A DNA stretch of 64,000 nt, from contig OY754981.1 of assembly GCA_963576475.1 (NCBI GenBank), positions 29,612,132-29,676,131 on the forward strand. The letters run 5' to 3'. The notes beneath the pieces are model-generated. The model saw only the letters and a program-made list of their open reading frames with translations, made no database searches and was not told the origin of the DNA. Source of the DNA: Molanna angustata (taxonomy: Eukaryota; Arthropoda; Insecta; Trichoptera; Molannidae). The position numbers and the translations under genes were made by a program. Shown in pieces: positions 12,583-22,227 of the stretch. Within the stretch, counting starts at the first letter, position 1. Every line of letters starts with the position of its first letter.

Positions 12583-12980
12583 CATGGCTATCATCAGATG
12601 GTCAAACAAGGAATCAAATAGTCCATATTCTTATTGATGAAAGGTATAAATCAGTTATTATAAAAATGTTCGAACATACAGAGAAGCAAATATCGGCTCA
12701 GACCACCTTTTAGTATGCGCACAAATTAGAGCAAGAGTGTCAAATGCGAATAGAACGCGAGGCACTACAAAAAAAAAGTTTGATACTGAAAAATTGAAGG
12801 TAAAACCATAGATCATCAGATATTAACACTTATTGGGAGTCCTAAAGCCACTATTACTGCAGGAGCATCTGAAACCTTTGGACAGCTGCCTATGCCTACC
12901 TACCTACGCCCAGAGCTACACCTAGCTACATACGCCCAGTGCCTAATGGCTAAACGAAGATTGCTGAATTCTGAGTAAAT
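12583..12980 (+). pseudogene. RTE-type LINE endonuclease fragment
   Basis: The plus strand encodes TWLSSDGQTRNQIVHILID, then after a frame shift VRTYREANIGSDHLLVCAQI. This is the C-terminal part of an APE-type endonuclease: the substrate-binding RNQIDHILI segment, with its Asp replaced by Val here, and the catalytic S-D-H motif. A stop follows at TAG after KLKVKP. The RT domain does not follow. Confidence 0.65.
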
Positions 12981-13080
12981 CGGTATACATAACATATGTT
13001 GAGTTTTTTTTGTTTATTTTTATATAAAATTAGTATTATTGTGGTAGGTAATTGTCAATTAATAGTTTTTATATCTTATT

Positions 13081-13476
13081 ATGGAAAATAAGGATCCTTT
13101 TCCTCCTGAACCCCCAGATAAGGGGGGGTCTGGAGATTATGGACTCAAGAGGAACAGAGGGAACGATTCCTCCGAGGAAAATTTTTTAACAAAAAAAAAT
13201 AGAATTGAACCATTATCCTACACTCCTCAGGACTTAGGTCCTTTTATTGTGCACATACAGATGAAAGGAGAAGGTCCAAGAAGTATTCATCCCATATTAT
13301 TGGGCAAAGAAATTTATAAAAACAAGACTTGTAACTTGAAACAAGGCAGCATAAAAGCTCTTGGCAAGTTTAAAGTTAAAGTAGAGTTTGCTTCGGGAGA
13401 TGCAGCAAATAAATTTGTATCAAGCAGCTTCTCCGAAAAATACAAAATATTCATTCCTACATACAACCCATTCTGA
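13081..13476 (+). CDS. LINE ORF1 (gag-like) N-terminal part, truncated
   Basis: The 131-residue frame begins with an acidic, proline-rich, low-complexity head (about 1-45) and runs into LGPFIVHIQMKGEGPRSIHP, then LGKFKVKVEFASGDAANKF and a YKIFIPTYN end. The fold-like pattern (I-x-V-x-V-x-F-x-x-x-x-x-A-N-x-F, then Y-x-x-F-I-P) resembles the single-strand nucleic-acid-binding ORF1 proteins of jockey-type LINEs, which normally continue into CCHC zinc knuckles. Here it is cut off by SINE A copy 3 starting near 13469, so the last few residues and the stop come from the SINE. There are no disabling changes within what remains. The family assignment is moderate because the zinc knuckles are missing. 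Confidence 0.55.
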   Translation: MENKDPFPPEPPDKGGSGDYGLKRNRGNDSSEENFLTKKNRIEPLSYTPQDLGPFIVHIQMKGEGPRSIHPILLGKEIYKNKTCNLKQGSIKALGKFKVKVEFASGDAANKFVSSSFSEKYKIFIPTYNPF

Positions 13477-13613
13477 TTGTTGCCTTTTAGATGAGACGAG
13501 ACTGGAGTGTGAGGATACGTGAATGTATCGTGCCTCCTTTTATAAGGCGATGCACACCTGTCGCTGGGAACCCTTCATATTTAGGATGTGCCGTGATGGT
13601 ATAAATAAATAAA
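13469..13613 (+). mobile_element. SINE family A, copy 3
   Basis: Contains CATTCTGATTGTTGCC, TGAGACGAGACTGGAG, GCACACCTGTCGCTGG and the 3' end GCCGTGATGGTATAAAT. It abuts and truncates the ORF1-like frame. Confidence 0.75.
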
Positions 13614-14217
13614 TTACTTCTTCAGAAGAACAAACATTGAATGTTATCAGCTATTTTTCGAACATTGTACGTCAATAAAAAAAAAAAACAAAAGATTTTC
13701 TGATCTGTTGAGAAATATCACTGAGTATCAGTTATTTTTCAAACATTGTGTGTTGAGAATTTTTTTCTTTGGTTGAGTAACACCAACGGCCTACCGGATG
13801 GTTATATGTGTATAAAATAATGTTTCTCTTTCCCATATTGTATGATTACGTGGAAGTTATCTTTGGAAAAAAATATATAAGCACACACTTTAATATTTTT
13901 TTATACTGACATAATAATAAAATAAGAAATAGGTAAGACATTATATATTTATTATATACATCATAACATTGTACGGTCATTTACCATCAAATACTGTGTA
14001 ATTTTGTATCGTAAACCATAAAAAAAACATATAATCATAAATAATTTTATCGGTTTAATCTGTATTAAGGTTTTGCTGTGGGGGTGGATTATGGGAAATT
14101 ATTAACCCTATTTTTTATTTGGATATTATTTTATTTATGAGTTATTAGTAATTACTCAAGATTATTATTTTTGTTATATCAAAGTAACGAAATTGAGTTT
14201 TTTTTTCGTTATACATT
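13614..14217. other. AT-rich stretch before the 63-bp array
   Basis: No gene or repeat recognised, apart from a short direct repeat around TATCAGCTATTTTTC/TATCAGTTATTTTTC. Confidence 0.4.
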
Positions 14218-14561
14218 ACATGGCATTCCACCCAATCATTATGATGATATCTGCGAAATTAGATTCTTCTTCTTTATTTTACATGGCATTCCACATAATC
14301 ATTAGAACGATATCTGCGAAATTGGGTTGTTCTTCTTTAGATAACATGGCATTCCACCCGATCATTGGGATGATATCTGCGAAATTAGATTCTTCTTCTT
14401 TATTTTACATGGCATTCCACCTAATCATTAGAACGATATCTGCGAAATTGGGTTGTTCTTCTTTAGATAACATGGCATTCCACCCGATCATTGGGATGAT
14501 ATCTGCGAAATTAGATTCTTTTTCTTTATTTTACATGGCATTCCACCTAATCATTAGAACG
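14218..14561. repeat. 63-bp satellite array, left part
   Basis: ACATGGCATTCCAC recurs at 14218, 14281, 14344, 14407, 14470 and 14533, exactly every 63 bp. Two monomer types alternate, one with ATTATGATGATATCTGCG (variant ATTGGGATG) and one with ATTAGAACGATATCTGCG, giving a 126-bp dimer. Because 63 is divisible by 3 the array is open in one frame. It continues at 17693, after the inserted LINE. Confidence 0.95.
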
Positions 14562-17500
14562 GGAGCAAGAAAGGAGCCTCCACGAAGATTGCACATAGAA
14601 ACGACTTCAAAAAGCAATCGGGCGCCCCCTGGAAACGGCTGAATGCCGGCTAATCCTTTCACCACCGGAACAACAACAACACCACAGAAAGAAAAAGAAA
14701 CAAGAATGCAACCAAAACAAAGAAAAAGTCACTTAAAAAGGCCTTTATCAAGGCCAACTATTGCGACAACTTCAATCAATATTGAAGGCCTTTCAACTGA
14801 CAAGGAGAACCTGCTATCAGATATTTGTAAGAATAACGACTATGACGTGTTACTGCTACAGGAGACACATAGGGGACCTGAAAGTCGAAGACCAGCCATC
14901 GATGGTATGATGCTGATCCTGGAACGACCGCATGACAAATATGGCAGTGCTATTTTTGTAAGAAACAACATAACAGTAAAGTCAGCACACTTAACATGCA
15001 TGGATGACATTGAAATTCTGACGATCGAAATTGATAGATGTACCATCACGTCAGTATACAAACCACCTTTGAAGATTTTTCACTTTGAAGAACCCATTAA
15101 CTTTAATGCACAATGTATAAGAATTGTCATGGGTGATTTTAATAGTCACAGCACAACATGGGGATATCTCGAAACTGATGAAAGTGGAGAAAAACTTGAA
15201 AGCTGGGCTGAAAATCTAAATCTCAAACTGCTCTACGATCCCAAACAACCAGCATCATTCATGAGTGGTAGGTGGCGAAGAGGATACAATCCGGATAACA
15301 TCTGGGTGAGTGAAAAAATTGGCCAACAGGCAACTAAGGTTGTGCTTCCACCGATACCCAGAACGCAACATAGACCAATTTCATGTGTAATAACGGCAGC
15401 AGTTAAACCTGAAATTGTCCCTTTTCAGAGAAGGTTTAATTTCAAGAAAGCAGACTGGAATGGCTACTCTAGGGAGCTCGATTCCATGGTCGAGAGCCTG
15501 GATCCTGACCCAAAATCTTATGATGATTTCATTGACCTTGTCAAGAAGGTATCCAGGAAACACATACCTCGTGGATGCAGAACCGAATTTATAGCAGGTC
15601 TTAACGAAGACTCTAAGGCACTATTAGAGGTATACCAGAAACTCTATGATGAGAGTCCGTTCTCTGAGGAGACCATCCAAATAGGCGAAATGGTAATGCA
15701 AGCAATCTCTCAGTCAAGAACACACCGATGGTGCAAACTATTATCTGATCTTGATATGAAACAAAATAGTAGACGCGCGTGGAAATTGATAAAAAATCTT
15801 AATAACGAGCCACAAGCACCACCCTTAGGTCTGAATAACGTAACGCCAGACCAGGTGGCTCACCACCTACTATTGAATGGGAAAACATCAAATCAGAAAA
15901 GGATGGAAACACAGCGAGAAAGAGATAGTGAAAATGACATTCTGAATACCGCATTTAGTATTGACGAACTGAACCGTGCTATTAAAGACATGAAGGATAA
16001 TAAAGCGGCAGGCCTGGATGACATCCGAACGGAGCAGATCAAGCATTTTGGACCAATCACCAGAGATTGGATAGCAAAGATGTTTAACAGGTGTGTAACT
16101 ACACTACAAATTCCAAAGCTATGGCGGAAATCCAAGGTCGTTGCCTTACTAAAACCAGGCAAAGATTCAACACACCCAAAAAATTTTCGTCCTGTCTCCC
16201 TGCTTTGTCACCTCTTTAAGGCTTTCGAAAAGATGATTCTCACACGCATGTTCGGAACAATAGAGAATAAAATAATAAGAGAACAAGCAGGTTTTATGCC
16301 AGGCAGGTCATGTTGTAGCCAGATCCTAAACCTCACCCAACATATTGAAGATGGCTTTGATGGAGGTCTGGTTACTGGGGTGGCCTTCATAGATCTATCA
16401 GCAGCGTACGATACGGTAAACCATCGGAAACTTTTGTGGAAACTATATAACATCACTAAAGACTTTCACCTGACCAAACTCATAGAATGCTTCCTACAAA
16501 ACCGAAGATTCTTTGTGACTCTCCAATCTAAGAAAAGCCGCTGGAGGAACCAGAAAAATGGACTGCCGCAGGGCAGTGTGCTGGCACCCATACTTTACAA
16601 CATATATACTAATGATCAGCCCATAAATCCTCAAACTCGACAGTTCATATATGCAGATGATACCGCTGTAGCAGCACAGGCCAAAACCTTTGACGAAGTG
16701 GAAGGAAGATTGTCAAACTCACTCCGGGAACTGGCAAAGTACTACAAAGAGAACCACCTCAAACCAAATCCATCCAAGACTCAAGTCTGCGCTTTTCACT
16801 TGCGCAATAGAGAAGCGGGAAGAAAACTGAGAGTTCGGTGGCAAGGACATGAATTGGAGCACAGCGACGCACCTAAGTATTTAGGCGTTCGCCTTGACCG
16901 CTCACTGACATTCAGAGGACACTGTGTAGAGGTCGAGGCCAAGGTATGTTCCCGAAACAACATTATCAGGAAACTTACAAGCACTAAATGGGGAGCAAAA
17001 CCTCATGTTCTCCGAACCTCGGCCCTAGCACTATGTTTCTCTGCCGCTGAATATGCTGCACCGGTTTGGTACAATTCAGCGCACGCAAAGAGAGTAGATG
17101 TGGCAATAAATGAGACAGCCAGAATAATATCTGGCTGTCTAAAACCAACTGCAATTAAAGAAATATATCCAATTGTAGGTATTGCCCCCCCTGAAATCAG
17201 ACGGCGTGTTGCAGCGGAAACCGAACGGAGCAAGCTTAATTCTGACCCTAGACACCCCATGCATGGATCTCAGACGCGTCAGTGTAGACTGAAGTCAAGG
17301 AAGAGTTTCCTGGAGTCGACTTCTCCTGTGGTCGAACCACCCGGGGCCCGAAGGCTGTCATTGTGGCGTGCAGAGAGTGCCAGTCCCACACACTTACCTC
17401 CAGCCGAGGAGATGTCAGTGGGACACAAGTTACCATATACAACATGGAGGGCACTCAACAGATTAAGAACAGGCGTCACCCGCTGCTACAGTAACCTCAA

Positions 17501-17692
17501 AAAATGGGGCTACAGAGAGGAAGATACCTGTGAATGTGGCACAGTGCAGGACAACTCGCACCTTCTCTCATGCCCCTTGATTGGAGTTACATGTGCACAT
17601 GAAGACACCGTGACAGCGAAGGAAAACGGCATACGGGTGGCCGAGCACTGGAGGTTTCTAATTTGATGGTGTTCCGGACACGGAAAGTAAGT
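14562..17692 (+). mobile_element. APE-type non-LTR retrotransposon with intact ORF2, inserted in satellite
   Basis: The flanks carry a 9-bp TSD, ATTAGAACG, at 14553-14561 and 17693-17701. Removing 3131 bp restores the satellite monomer. The first 81 bp are open (…RLHIETTSKSNRAPPG) and stop at TGA immediately before the ORF2 ATG. They are probably the last 26 or so codons of ORF1, so the copy is 5'-truncated just upstream of ORF2. The 3' end is GTTCCGGACACGGAAAGTAAG without poly(A); the second copy at 63238 shows repeated TAAG, indicating a simple (TAAG)n tail. Confidence 0.95.
14643..17666 (+). CDS. LINE ORF2: APE endonuclease-reverse transcriptase, intact
   Basis: This 1007-aa protein would nick target DNA and reverse-transcribe its own RNA there. 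An APE-like endonuclease spans about 40-262: INIEGL, QETH with catalytic Glu 74, GDFNSH near 164 and a terminal QHRPI where S/T-D-H is usual. The RT spans about 455-720: KAAGLDDI, FRPVSLL, the AFIDLSAAYDTV palm motif near 580, NGLPQGSVLAP near 638 and FIYADD near 668-673 with both catalytic Asp. A thumb-like region follows (KYLGVRLDRSLTF; SAAEYAAPVW). A C-terminal zinc-type cluster, C-x-C-x8-H-x4-C, starts near 963. There is no RNase H. The ATG directly follows the presumed ORF1 stop, as in two-ORF elements. No stops or frameshifts are seen, so it may be recent or active. The clade within the jockey/CR1/I groups is unassigned. The odd point is Gln for Asp in the last endonuclease motif. Confidence 0.93.
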   Translation: MPANPFTTGTTTTPQKEKETRMQPKQRKSHLKRPLSRPTIATTSINIEGLSTDKENLLSDICKNNDYDVLLLQETHRGPESRRPAIDGMMLILERPHDKYGSAIFVRNNITVKSAHLTCMDDIEILTIEIDRCTITSVYKPPLKIFHFEEPINFNAQCIRIVMGDFNSHSTTWGYLETDESGEKLESWAENLNLKLLYDPKQPASFMSGRWRRGYNPDNIWVSEKIGQQATKVVLPPIPRTQHRPISCVITAAVKPEIVPFQRRFNFKKADWNGYSRELDSMVESLDPDPKSYDDFIDLVKKVSRKHIPRGCRTEFIAGLNEDSKALLEVYQKLYDESPFSEETIQIGEMVMQAISQSRTHRWCKLLSDLDMKQNSRRAWKLIKNLNNEPQAPPLGLNNVTPDQVAHHLLLNGKTSNQKRMETQRERDSENDILNTAFSIDELNRAIKDMKDNKAAGLDDIRTEQIKHFGPITRDWIAKMFNRCVTTLQIPKLWRKSKVVALLKPGKDSTHPKNFRPVSLLCHLFKAFEKMILTRMFGTIENKIIREQAGFMPGRSCCSQILNLTQHIEDGFDGGLVTGVAFIDLSAAYDTVNHRKLLWKLYNITKDFHLTKLIECFLQNRRFFVTLQSKKSRWRNQKNGLPQGSVLAPILYNIYTNDQPINPQTRQFIYADDTAVAAQAKTFDEVEGRLSNSLRELAKYYKENHLKPNPSKTQVCAFHLRNREAGRKLRVRWQGHELEHSDAPKYLGVRLDRSLTFRGHCVEVEAKVCSRNNIIRKLTSTKWGAKPHVLRTSALALCFSAAEYAAPVWYNSAHAKRVDVAINETARIISGCLKPTAIKEIYPIVGIAPPEIRRRVAAETERSKLNSDPRHPMHGSQTRQCRLKSRKSFLESTSPVVEPPGARRLSLWRAESASPTHLPPAEEMSVGHKLPYTTWRALNRLRTGVTRCYSNLKKWGYREEDTCECGTVQDNSHLLSCPLIGVTCAHEDTVTAKENGIRVAEHWRFLI

Positions 17693-18199
17693 ATTAGAAC
17701 GATATCTGCGAAATTGGGTTGTTCTTCTTAAGATAACATGGCATTCCACCCAATCATTATGTATGATGATATCTGCGAAATTAGATTCTTCATCTTTATT
17801 TTACATTGCATTCCCACCTAATCATTAGAAAGATATCTGCGAAATTGGGTTGTTCTTCTTTAGATTACACAGTATTCCACCCAATCATTGTGATGATATC
17901 TGCAAAATTAGATTCTTCTTCTTAATTTTACATTGCATTCCAACTAATCATTAGAACGATATCTGCGAAATCGGGTTGTTCTTCTTTAGATTAGGTACAT
18001 GGCATTCCACACAATCATTATGATGATGTCTGCGAAATTAGATTCTTCTTCTTTATTTTACATTGCATTCCCACCTAATCATTAGAAAGATATCTGCGAA
18101 ATCGGGTTGTTCTTCTTTAGATAAGTTACATGGCATTCCACCCAATCATTATGATGATGTCTGCGAAATTAGATTATTCTTCTTAATTTTACATGGCAT
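17693..18199. repeat. 63-bp satellite array, right part
   Basis: Continues the 14218-14561 array with the same monomers (GATATCTGCGAAATTGGGTT; GCGAAATTAGATTCTTC). It is less regular, with 1-5 bp insertions such as TATGATGATGA and AGATTAGGTACATGG, so spacing varies. It ends near ACATGGCATACGG. Confidence 0.92.
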
Positions 18200-18307
18200 A
18201 CGGATAACATCTACCAGTTAAACATTGTTTTGATTGTTGGGGTTATTCGATTATAAGTTATAACCACTATGAGTTATTTCATTCATTTAGTTTTTGACGG
18301 ATATTTG

Positions 18308-18460
18308 CCGACCACCGCGGCACAGTTGGTAAGCTGTTTGGTTTCTGTGCGGGCGTCTTGGGTTCGATACCCAGCAGAGGAGAAATTTATTTAAAATATA
18401 TTCTCACGCAAATTATTGCTTTTTTGGGCTGAAAGCATTGATGATTTGGAAGAAATTTCT
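18308..18460 (+). mobile_element. tRNA-derived SINE family C, copy 2
   Basis: The head GACCACCGCGGCACAGTTGG (A-box region), B box GGGTTCGATACCC and CAGCAGAGGAGAAATTTAT match the copy at 21970. The 3' end degrades around GATTTGGAAGAAATTTC. Confidence 0.8.
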
Positions 18461-19164
18461 ATTCGACAGTAAACAAGCTACTTGTGCAGAGTACAATTCT
18501 GTTTTAGACAATGAGACAATAAATCGAATTTCATCTGTAGGTATTTATTATTTCATTAATTTTCTCAAATGGCAATTATTTGAAATACCCTTGTTCGTGA
18601 ATTTATACACAGATGTCATTATCAAGGCATTAATGGTTTATAAATCTTTGTTCATTCTCAAATTTACTTGAAGCAAAATAATTTAAGTTTGACTATTAAT
18701 TATTTGAAGGCAGATCACGAAACCATTATAATATTGAGTATTTTATGAAAGGTAAGTTCTTATTGAAATAATGATTAGATTCTGAAACGATTTTGAGTCA
18801 AAATCGTTTCTCGATAGTATTTATTCGATTAGCAGTCAATTTTAAATTGATTGATATAAGGCCATCAGGAAGATGTCTAACATTGAAATCGTCTCAATCG
18901 CAGAATAACAATTCTTCCAGGGAATCGGATAGAATCAATTAACTGCAGGTTTATTCATGAAGTTGATTAAAATAAGATTAAGATCAGCTTCAGACCTAAG
19001 CAATCTTTGAGGTTATAATCAATTGAATAATAATATTAATTTACACAAAAAAATAATGACAATTTCATACTAAACTTTGATCTTAACAAATTTTTATGAT
19101 TAAATGAAGAGTAAGATTGAGATTAGATTATGATCGAGTATTGATTTATAAGTCCAGTCATTCG
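18461..19164. other. AT-rich stretch, nothing recognised
   Basis: Includes a small inverted repeat (GAAACGATTTTGA…TCAAAATCGTTTC, 18783-18811). Otherwise no recognisable feature. Confidence 0.4.
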
Positions 19165-19222
19165 GTGAAATCAAAACCATACATGCTTACCCATATCAAT
19201 GATATAATTATCTAATGGATTT
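19165..19222 (+). mobile_element. GGGGGCAAGTCTGGT-type MITE, partial copy
   Basis: CGGTGAAATCAAAACCATAC, then TTACCCATATCAATGATATA, match the left half of the copies at 5743 and 40772. Both ends are missing. Confidence 0.6.
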
Positions 19223-19289
19223 GTATTTATTTATCGTTTGGTGGTAGTATTACATCACGTAAGAAATACAATAACAAATTGTTTGCATA

Positions 19290-19470
19290 GCACTGATCGT
19301 CAGGGTCGGACCGTCAGAGCAGCACCGCTTGTCAGAGGTTTATGCCACTGGTTCTCAGGTACTCAAGAGCCTTCTCACTCAACAGCATGAAGTCAACTAG
19401 ATGGCCCTGATATGTCCTGTAAGTACTCTCGGACACACTGTCTGCCTTTCCGCCCCACAATCTTACTCGG
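19290..19470 (-). pseudogene. Possible degraded coding fragment of a retroelement
   Basis: A GC-richer island on the minus strand gives an open stretch (…RLWGGKADSVSESTYRTYQG, then LLSEKALEYLRTSGINL, then stop). I do not recognise the protein. The base composition contrast with the surroundings and the lack of an ATG suggest an old fragment. Function unknown. Confidence 0.3.
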
Positions 19471-19698
19471 GGAGTCTATTCATCCGCATTTGAAGAAAAA
19501 GTCCCGTGCGGACTCTGTTTAGAGCCGACCATATTTTACGTAAATGCTATGATTCATCCAGTAATTCGAAAATACTAGAAAATCAAGATTTATAAAATGA
19601 ACGTATTGTTTCAAAAGCTTTCGATCAACTGCTAAAAACAGTAAAAACTGATTGCGCTTGTACGAACGCGCGTGAATTTGGCTTAATTGAATTGTTTT

Positions 19699-20720
19699 TC
19701 AACTGTCGATTCGTTCATGAGAATTCAATTCTCTTAATGAATCGACATTATTAAGCCAAGATGCGTGTACGAAGGAAAATTTTGTATGTTGTAGTGGACT
19801 TTTTGCATGCTAATAACACGAAATAGAGGCCTCGCAGCATATATGTTCCCATACATGGATTTACTCAGAATTCGGAGTAGAACATTTTATGTGAGTTATG
19901 TGTGTCTGTGTGTGTGTGTGTGTGGTGTGTGTGTGTGTGTGTGTGTCCGTCCGTCCCTTATAATTTTTGATTCGCTCAATTTACAGAGCCCAAAATTTCA
20001 GAATATATAAACAGTTATAAGCTTACAAAACTTTTATACTCAGAATTGTGAATTTTTGTTTCAATCAGGGGTTATCAACTTTTGAAATTTTGATTTATTT
20101 TTCCATATATCTCAGAAACCGTAAAAGCTAGAACGCTGAAAATTGGTATAAACATAGACAAATACAAAATCTCAAATAAGTTTTTTTTTAAAAATTTCAG
20201 GGTTTCTCAAACATTTTTTATTAAGAAAAATATTTTTTTTATGATAAATTTATGAGTTTAACTGCCTATATATCCAATTTTTTTTAAAATATCGAATAAA
20301 GCCGAAACACCCCAACTAGATAATTTAATTTTCTATAAAAAATATTAACATTGTATTAGCACATTGCAAATTTTTTTCAACAATTTTTATAAAAATTGAA
20401 TTTAGTGACGACATTGTTTCATACAATTTGTATGGAAATAGCCTACTCACAATATCTAAGAAGACTAAATTGTTTGATACTAATCTCCAAACATACATAC
20501 ATACCATCATTCTGTTTTCATATTCTGGGTAGGATCAAAGGACTGACCTCCATACTACCCTATCTTGACATACATACCTAGGTACATGTGTTGTATAGAA
20601 AACCAAATATCTTAAAATATTAAATAATTTGTATTTATGGGTTTATAGTTTGGTACTTATTCTTCAACTATACATACTATCGCTATCGACAGTTGGATCT
20701 CATGTGTTACATGCAACTAG
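19699..20720 (+). mobile_element. Non-autonomous Helitron, copy 2
   Basis: The 5' end is TCAACTGTCGATTCGTTC (family consensus TCCAACTGTCGAT). The 3' end is ATCGACAGTTGGATCTCATG, followed by GTTACATG and then CAACTAG followed by host T. The 3' part holds a CATGT-GTT-ACATG hairpin just before CTAG, the Helitron signature. The 5' word reappears inverted next to the hairpin. The interior carries a (TG)n run at 19901-19946 and no coding sequence. Length 1022 bp. Confidence 0.85.
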
Positions 20721-21144
20721 TATTAGTTTAATAGTAGGGCCGAACGGCTTCAAATTCGGCCAAAATCTGACAATCGGTAGGATGGTGCTTATTATTATTT
20801 TGCTTGTATGTTGATCCGTCATTTTGTCGCTAATCTACTCTCTTTTGAACTGGCCTATTACTTCTATACTTCTCATCCTATTGTGTCTCATGCCACCCCT
20901 CTCTCTCTCGTAATCTTCTCTGCAGTAAACTTCCCTCTTCGTCCATCCTTTTATCATCTCAACCATTGTTCACACAGCTTTCCATTTATCCCCACCACAA
21001 CTGTTATAATATAATGCGACCATTCTGAATTAATATTATTATTATATTCTATCGTGTAGATAATACAACAACCATTAACTTGTAAGGATCTTTATTTATT
21101 TGTTTATTTAGTTTATGTAAAACTTTTTATATAATTATTACGAA
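20721..21144. other. Pyrimidine-rich stretch, nothing recognised
   Basis: No recognisable coding or repeat family. Confidence 0.4.
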
Positions 21145-21475
21145 TATAATAGGGGTGACCTCATTGAGACATATAAAGTGCTAAACAATCATTATGACTG
21201 TCCTGAACTCCCGCATATATACACTCAGAATCAAAACGAGCACTTGCGTGGCCATAGCCTGAAGTTAAATAGAAGTGCGTTTGGTCAGAATCCGTACAAA
21301 CACTTCTTGAGCAATAGAGTGGTGGATGCTTGGAACAAGCTGCCTCAGGATCTGGTTGTTACTGAGAGTGTTAACTCATTTAAGAACGGACTGGATGGAT
21401 TGCTGTGACACTGGACTCATTCAAGCATATCAGCTTTTTGCTGCCTGCTTGACATCTCGATAATAATAATAATAA
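21145..21475 (+). pseudogene. CR1-like LINE 3' end with (ATA)n tail
   Basis: From 21149 the plus frame reads RGDLIETYKVLNNHYD, RGHSLKLNRS, then FLSNRVVDAWNKLPQDLVV, SVNSFKNGLDGLL and stop. This is the familiar C-terminal end of CR1-like LINE polymerases (R-G-D-x-I-E…; F-x-x-R-V…W-N-x-L-P…; S-x-x-x-F-K). A short 3' UTR and an (ATA)n microsatellite follow. It is 5'-truncated before the RT palm. Confidence 0.75.
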
Positions 21476-21477
21476 AA

Positions 21478-21930
21478 CACAGTTTCAATCCACAAATTAG
21501 CTTGAGCGCTTTCGATGGTTACACCATCATCCTCGGAGGCGACAATCAAAACTAAATAAAATATAACAAAATGGCCAGTAGGTACATAGTTTGAGGTGGG
21601 GGGGGGGTTCTTAGGGCGGGGGTGTGGTAAAGAGAAAGCGGTACGTACATATAGCAACCAATCGGTGCACATTATTTTATCAGTGGCGAGAACATAGGTA
21701 TTTGAATATTTATATGATTATTATTATTTTTGAGATGTTTATTAATCTCTAATATTTCTAGAGCATCCAGTTTTCGTCCCTTCGACTCCAGATGTAGAAC
21801 CACAACACTGTTACGATCAAAATTATGGTCGTGTTCAATGCAATGGTCCTCCATCTCGGAGTATCCAGAAAGACCCCTGAATGCTCTAAGGTGTTCATTT
21901 ATTCTAGTACCTTATGAACACAGTTTCCGA
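21478..21930 (-). pseudogene. Penelope-like GIY-YIG endonuclease fragment
   Basis: On the minus strand the sequence reads NEHLRAFRG, then YSEMEDHCIEHDHNFD, then VVVLHLESKGRKLDALEILE. The pattern E-H-x-R-A-F…A/M-x-H-x-x-E-x-x-H…v-x-x-L…E-x-l-E-I matches the back half of GIY-YIG endonucleases of Penelope-like elements, including the conserved Glu. A stop and low-complexity sequence follow. A later word, SEDDGVTIESAQANLWI, may be the element's end. The GIY-YIG motif itself lies beyond the preserved part. Assignment is moderate. Confidence 0.5.
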
Positions 21931-21969
21931 AACAAATTATACTGAATCAAATTATTATGTTTCTGAAAC

Positions 21970-22150
21970 AGGCCGACCGCCGTGGCACAGTTGGCAAGAC
22001 GTTTGCCTGTATGCGGACGACCTCGTTTCGATCCCCAGCAGAGGAGAAATTTATATAAATTCATTTCTCACGCATATATTGCTTCTCTGGGCTGGAAACG
22101 CAGGTATGCTAGAAGAAATTGCCATTTGGCTATAAACGCGCCAATTTCGC
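21970..22150 (+). mobile_element. tRNA-derived SINE family C, copy 3
   Basis: The best-preserved copy: GACCGCCGTGGCACAGTTGG, GTTTCGATCCCCAGCAGAGG (B box TTTCGATCC), CTCTGGGCTGGAAACGC, then AGAAATTGCCATTTGGCTAT ending in TCGCAGGGTGCTTGGA. Confidence 0.85.
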
Positions 22151-22227
22151 AGGGTGCTTGGAAGTGTTTATTATTTTTTATTTATTAAATTGTTGTGGTA
22201 AACAATACATTTAAATTTCTCAACATA

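Noticed and set aside
13081..13476. Host gene for a small acidic protein
   Set aside because: The sequence pattern fits a LINE ORF1 N-terminus better and the frame is cut by a SINE.
18438..18671. 77-aa plus-strand frame
   Set aside because: It starts within the decayed SINE C end and shows no motif.
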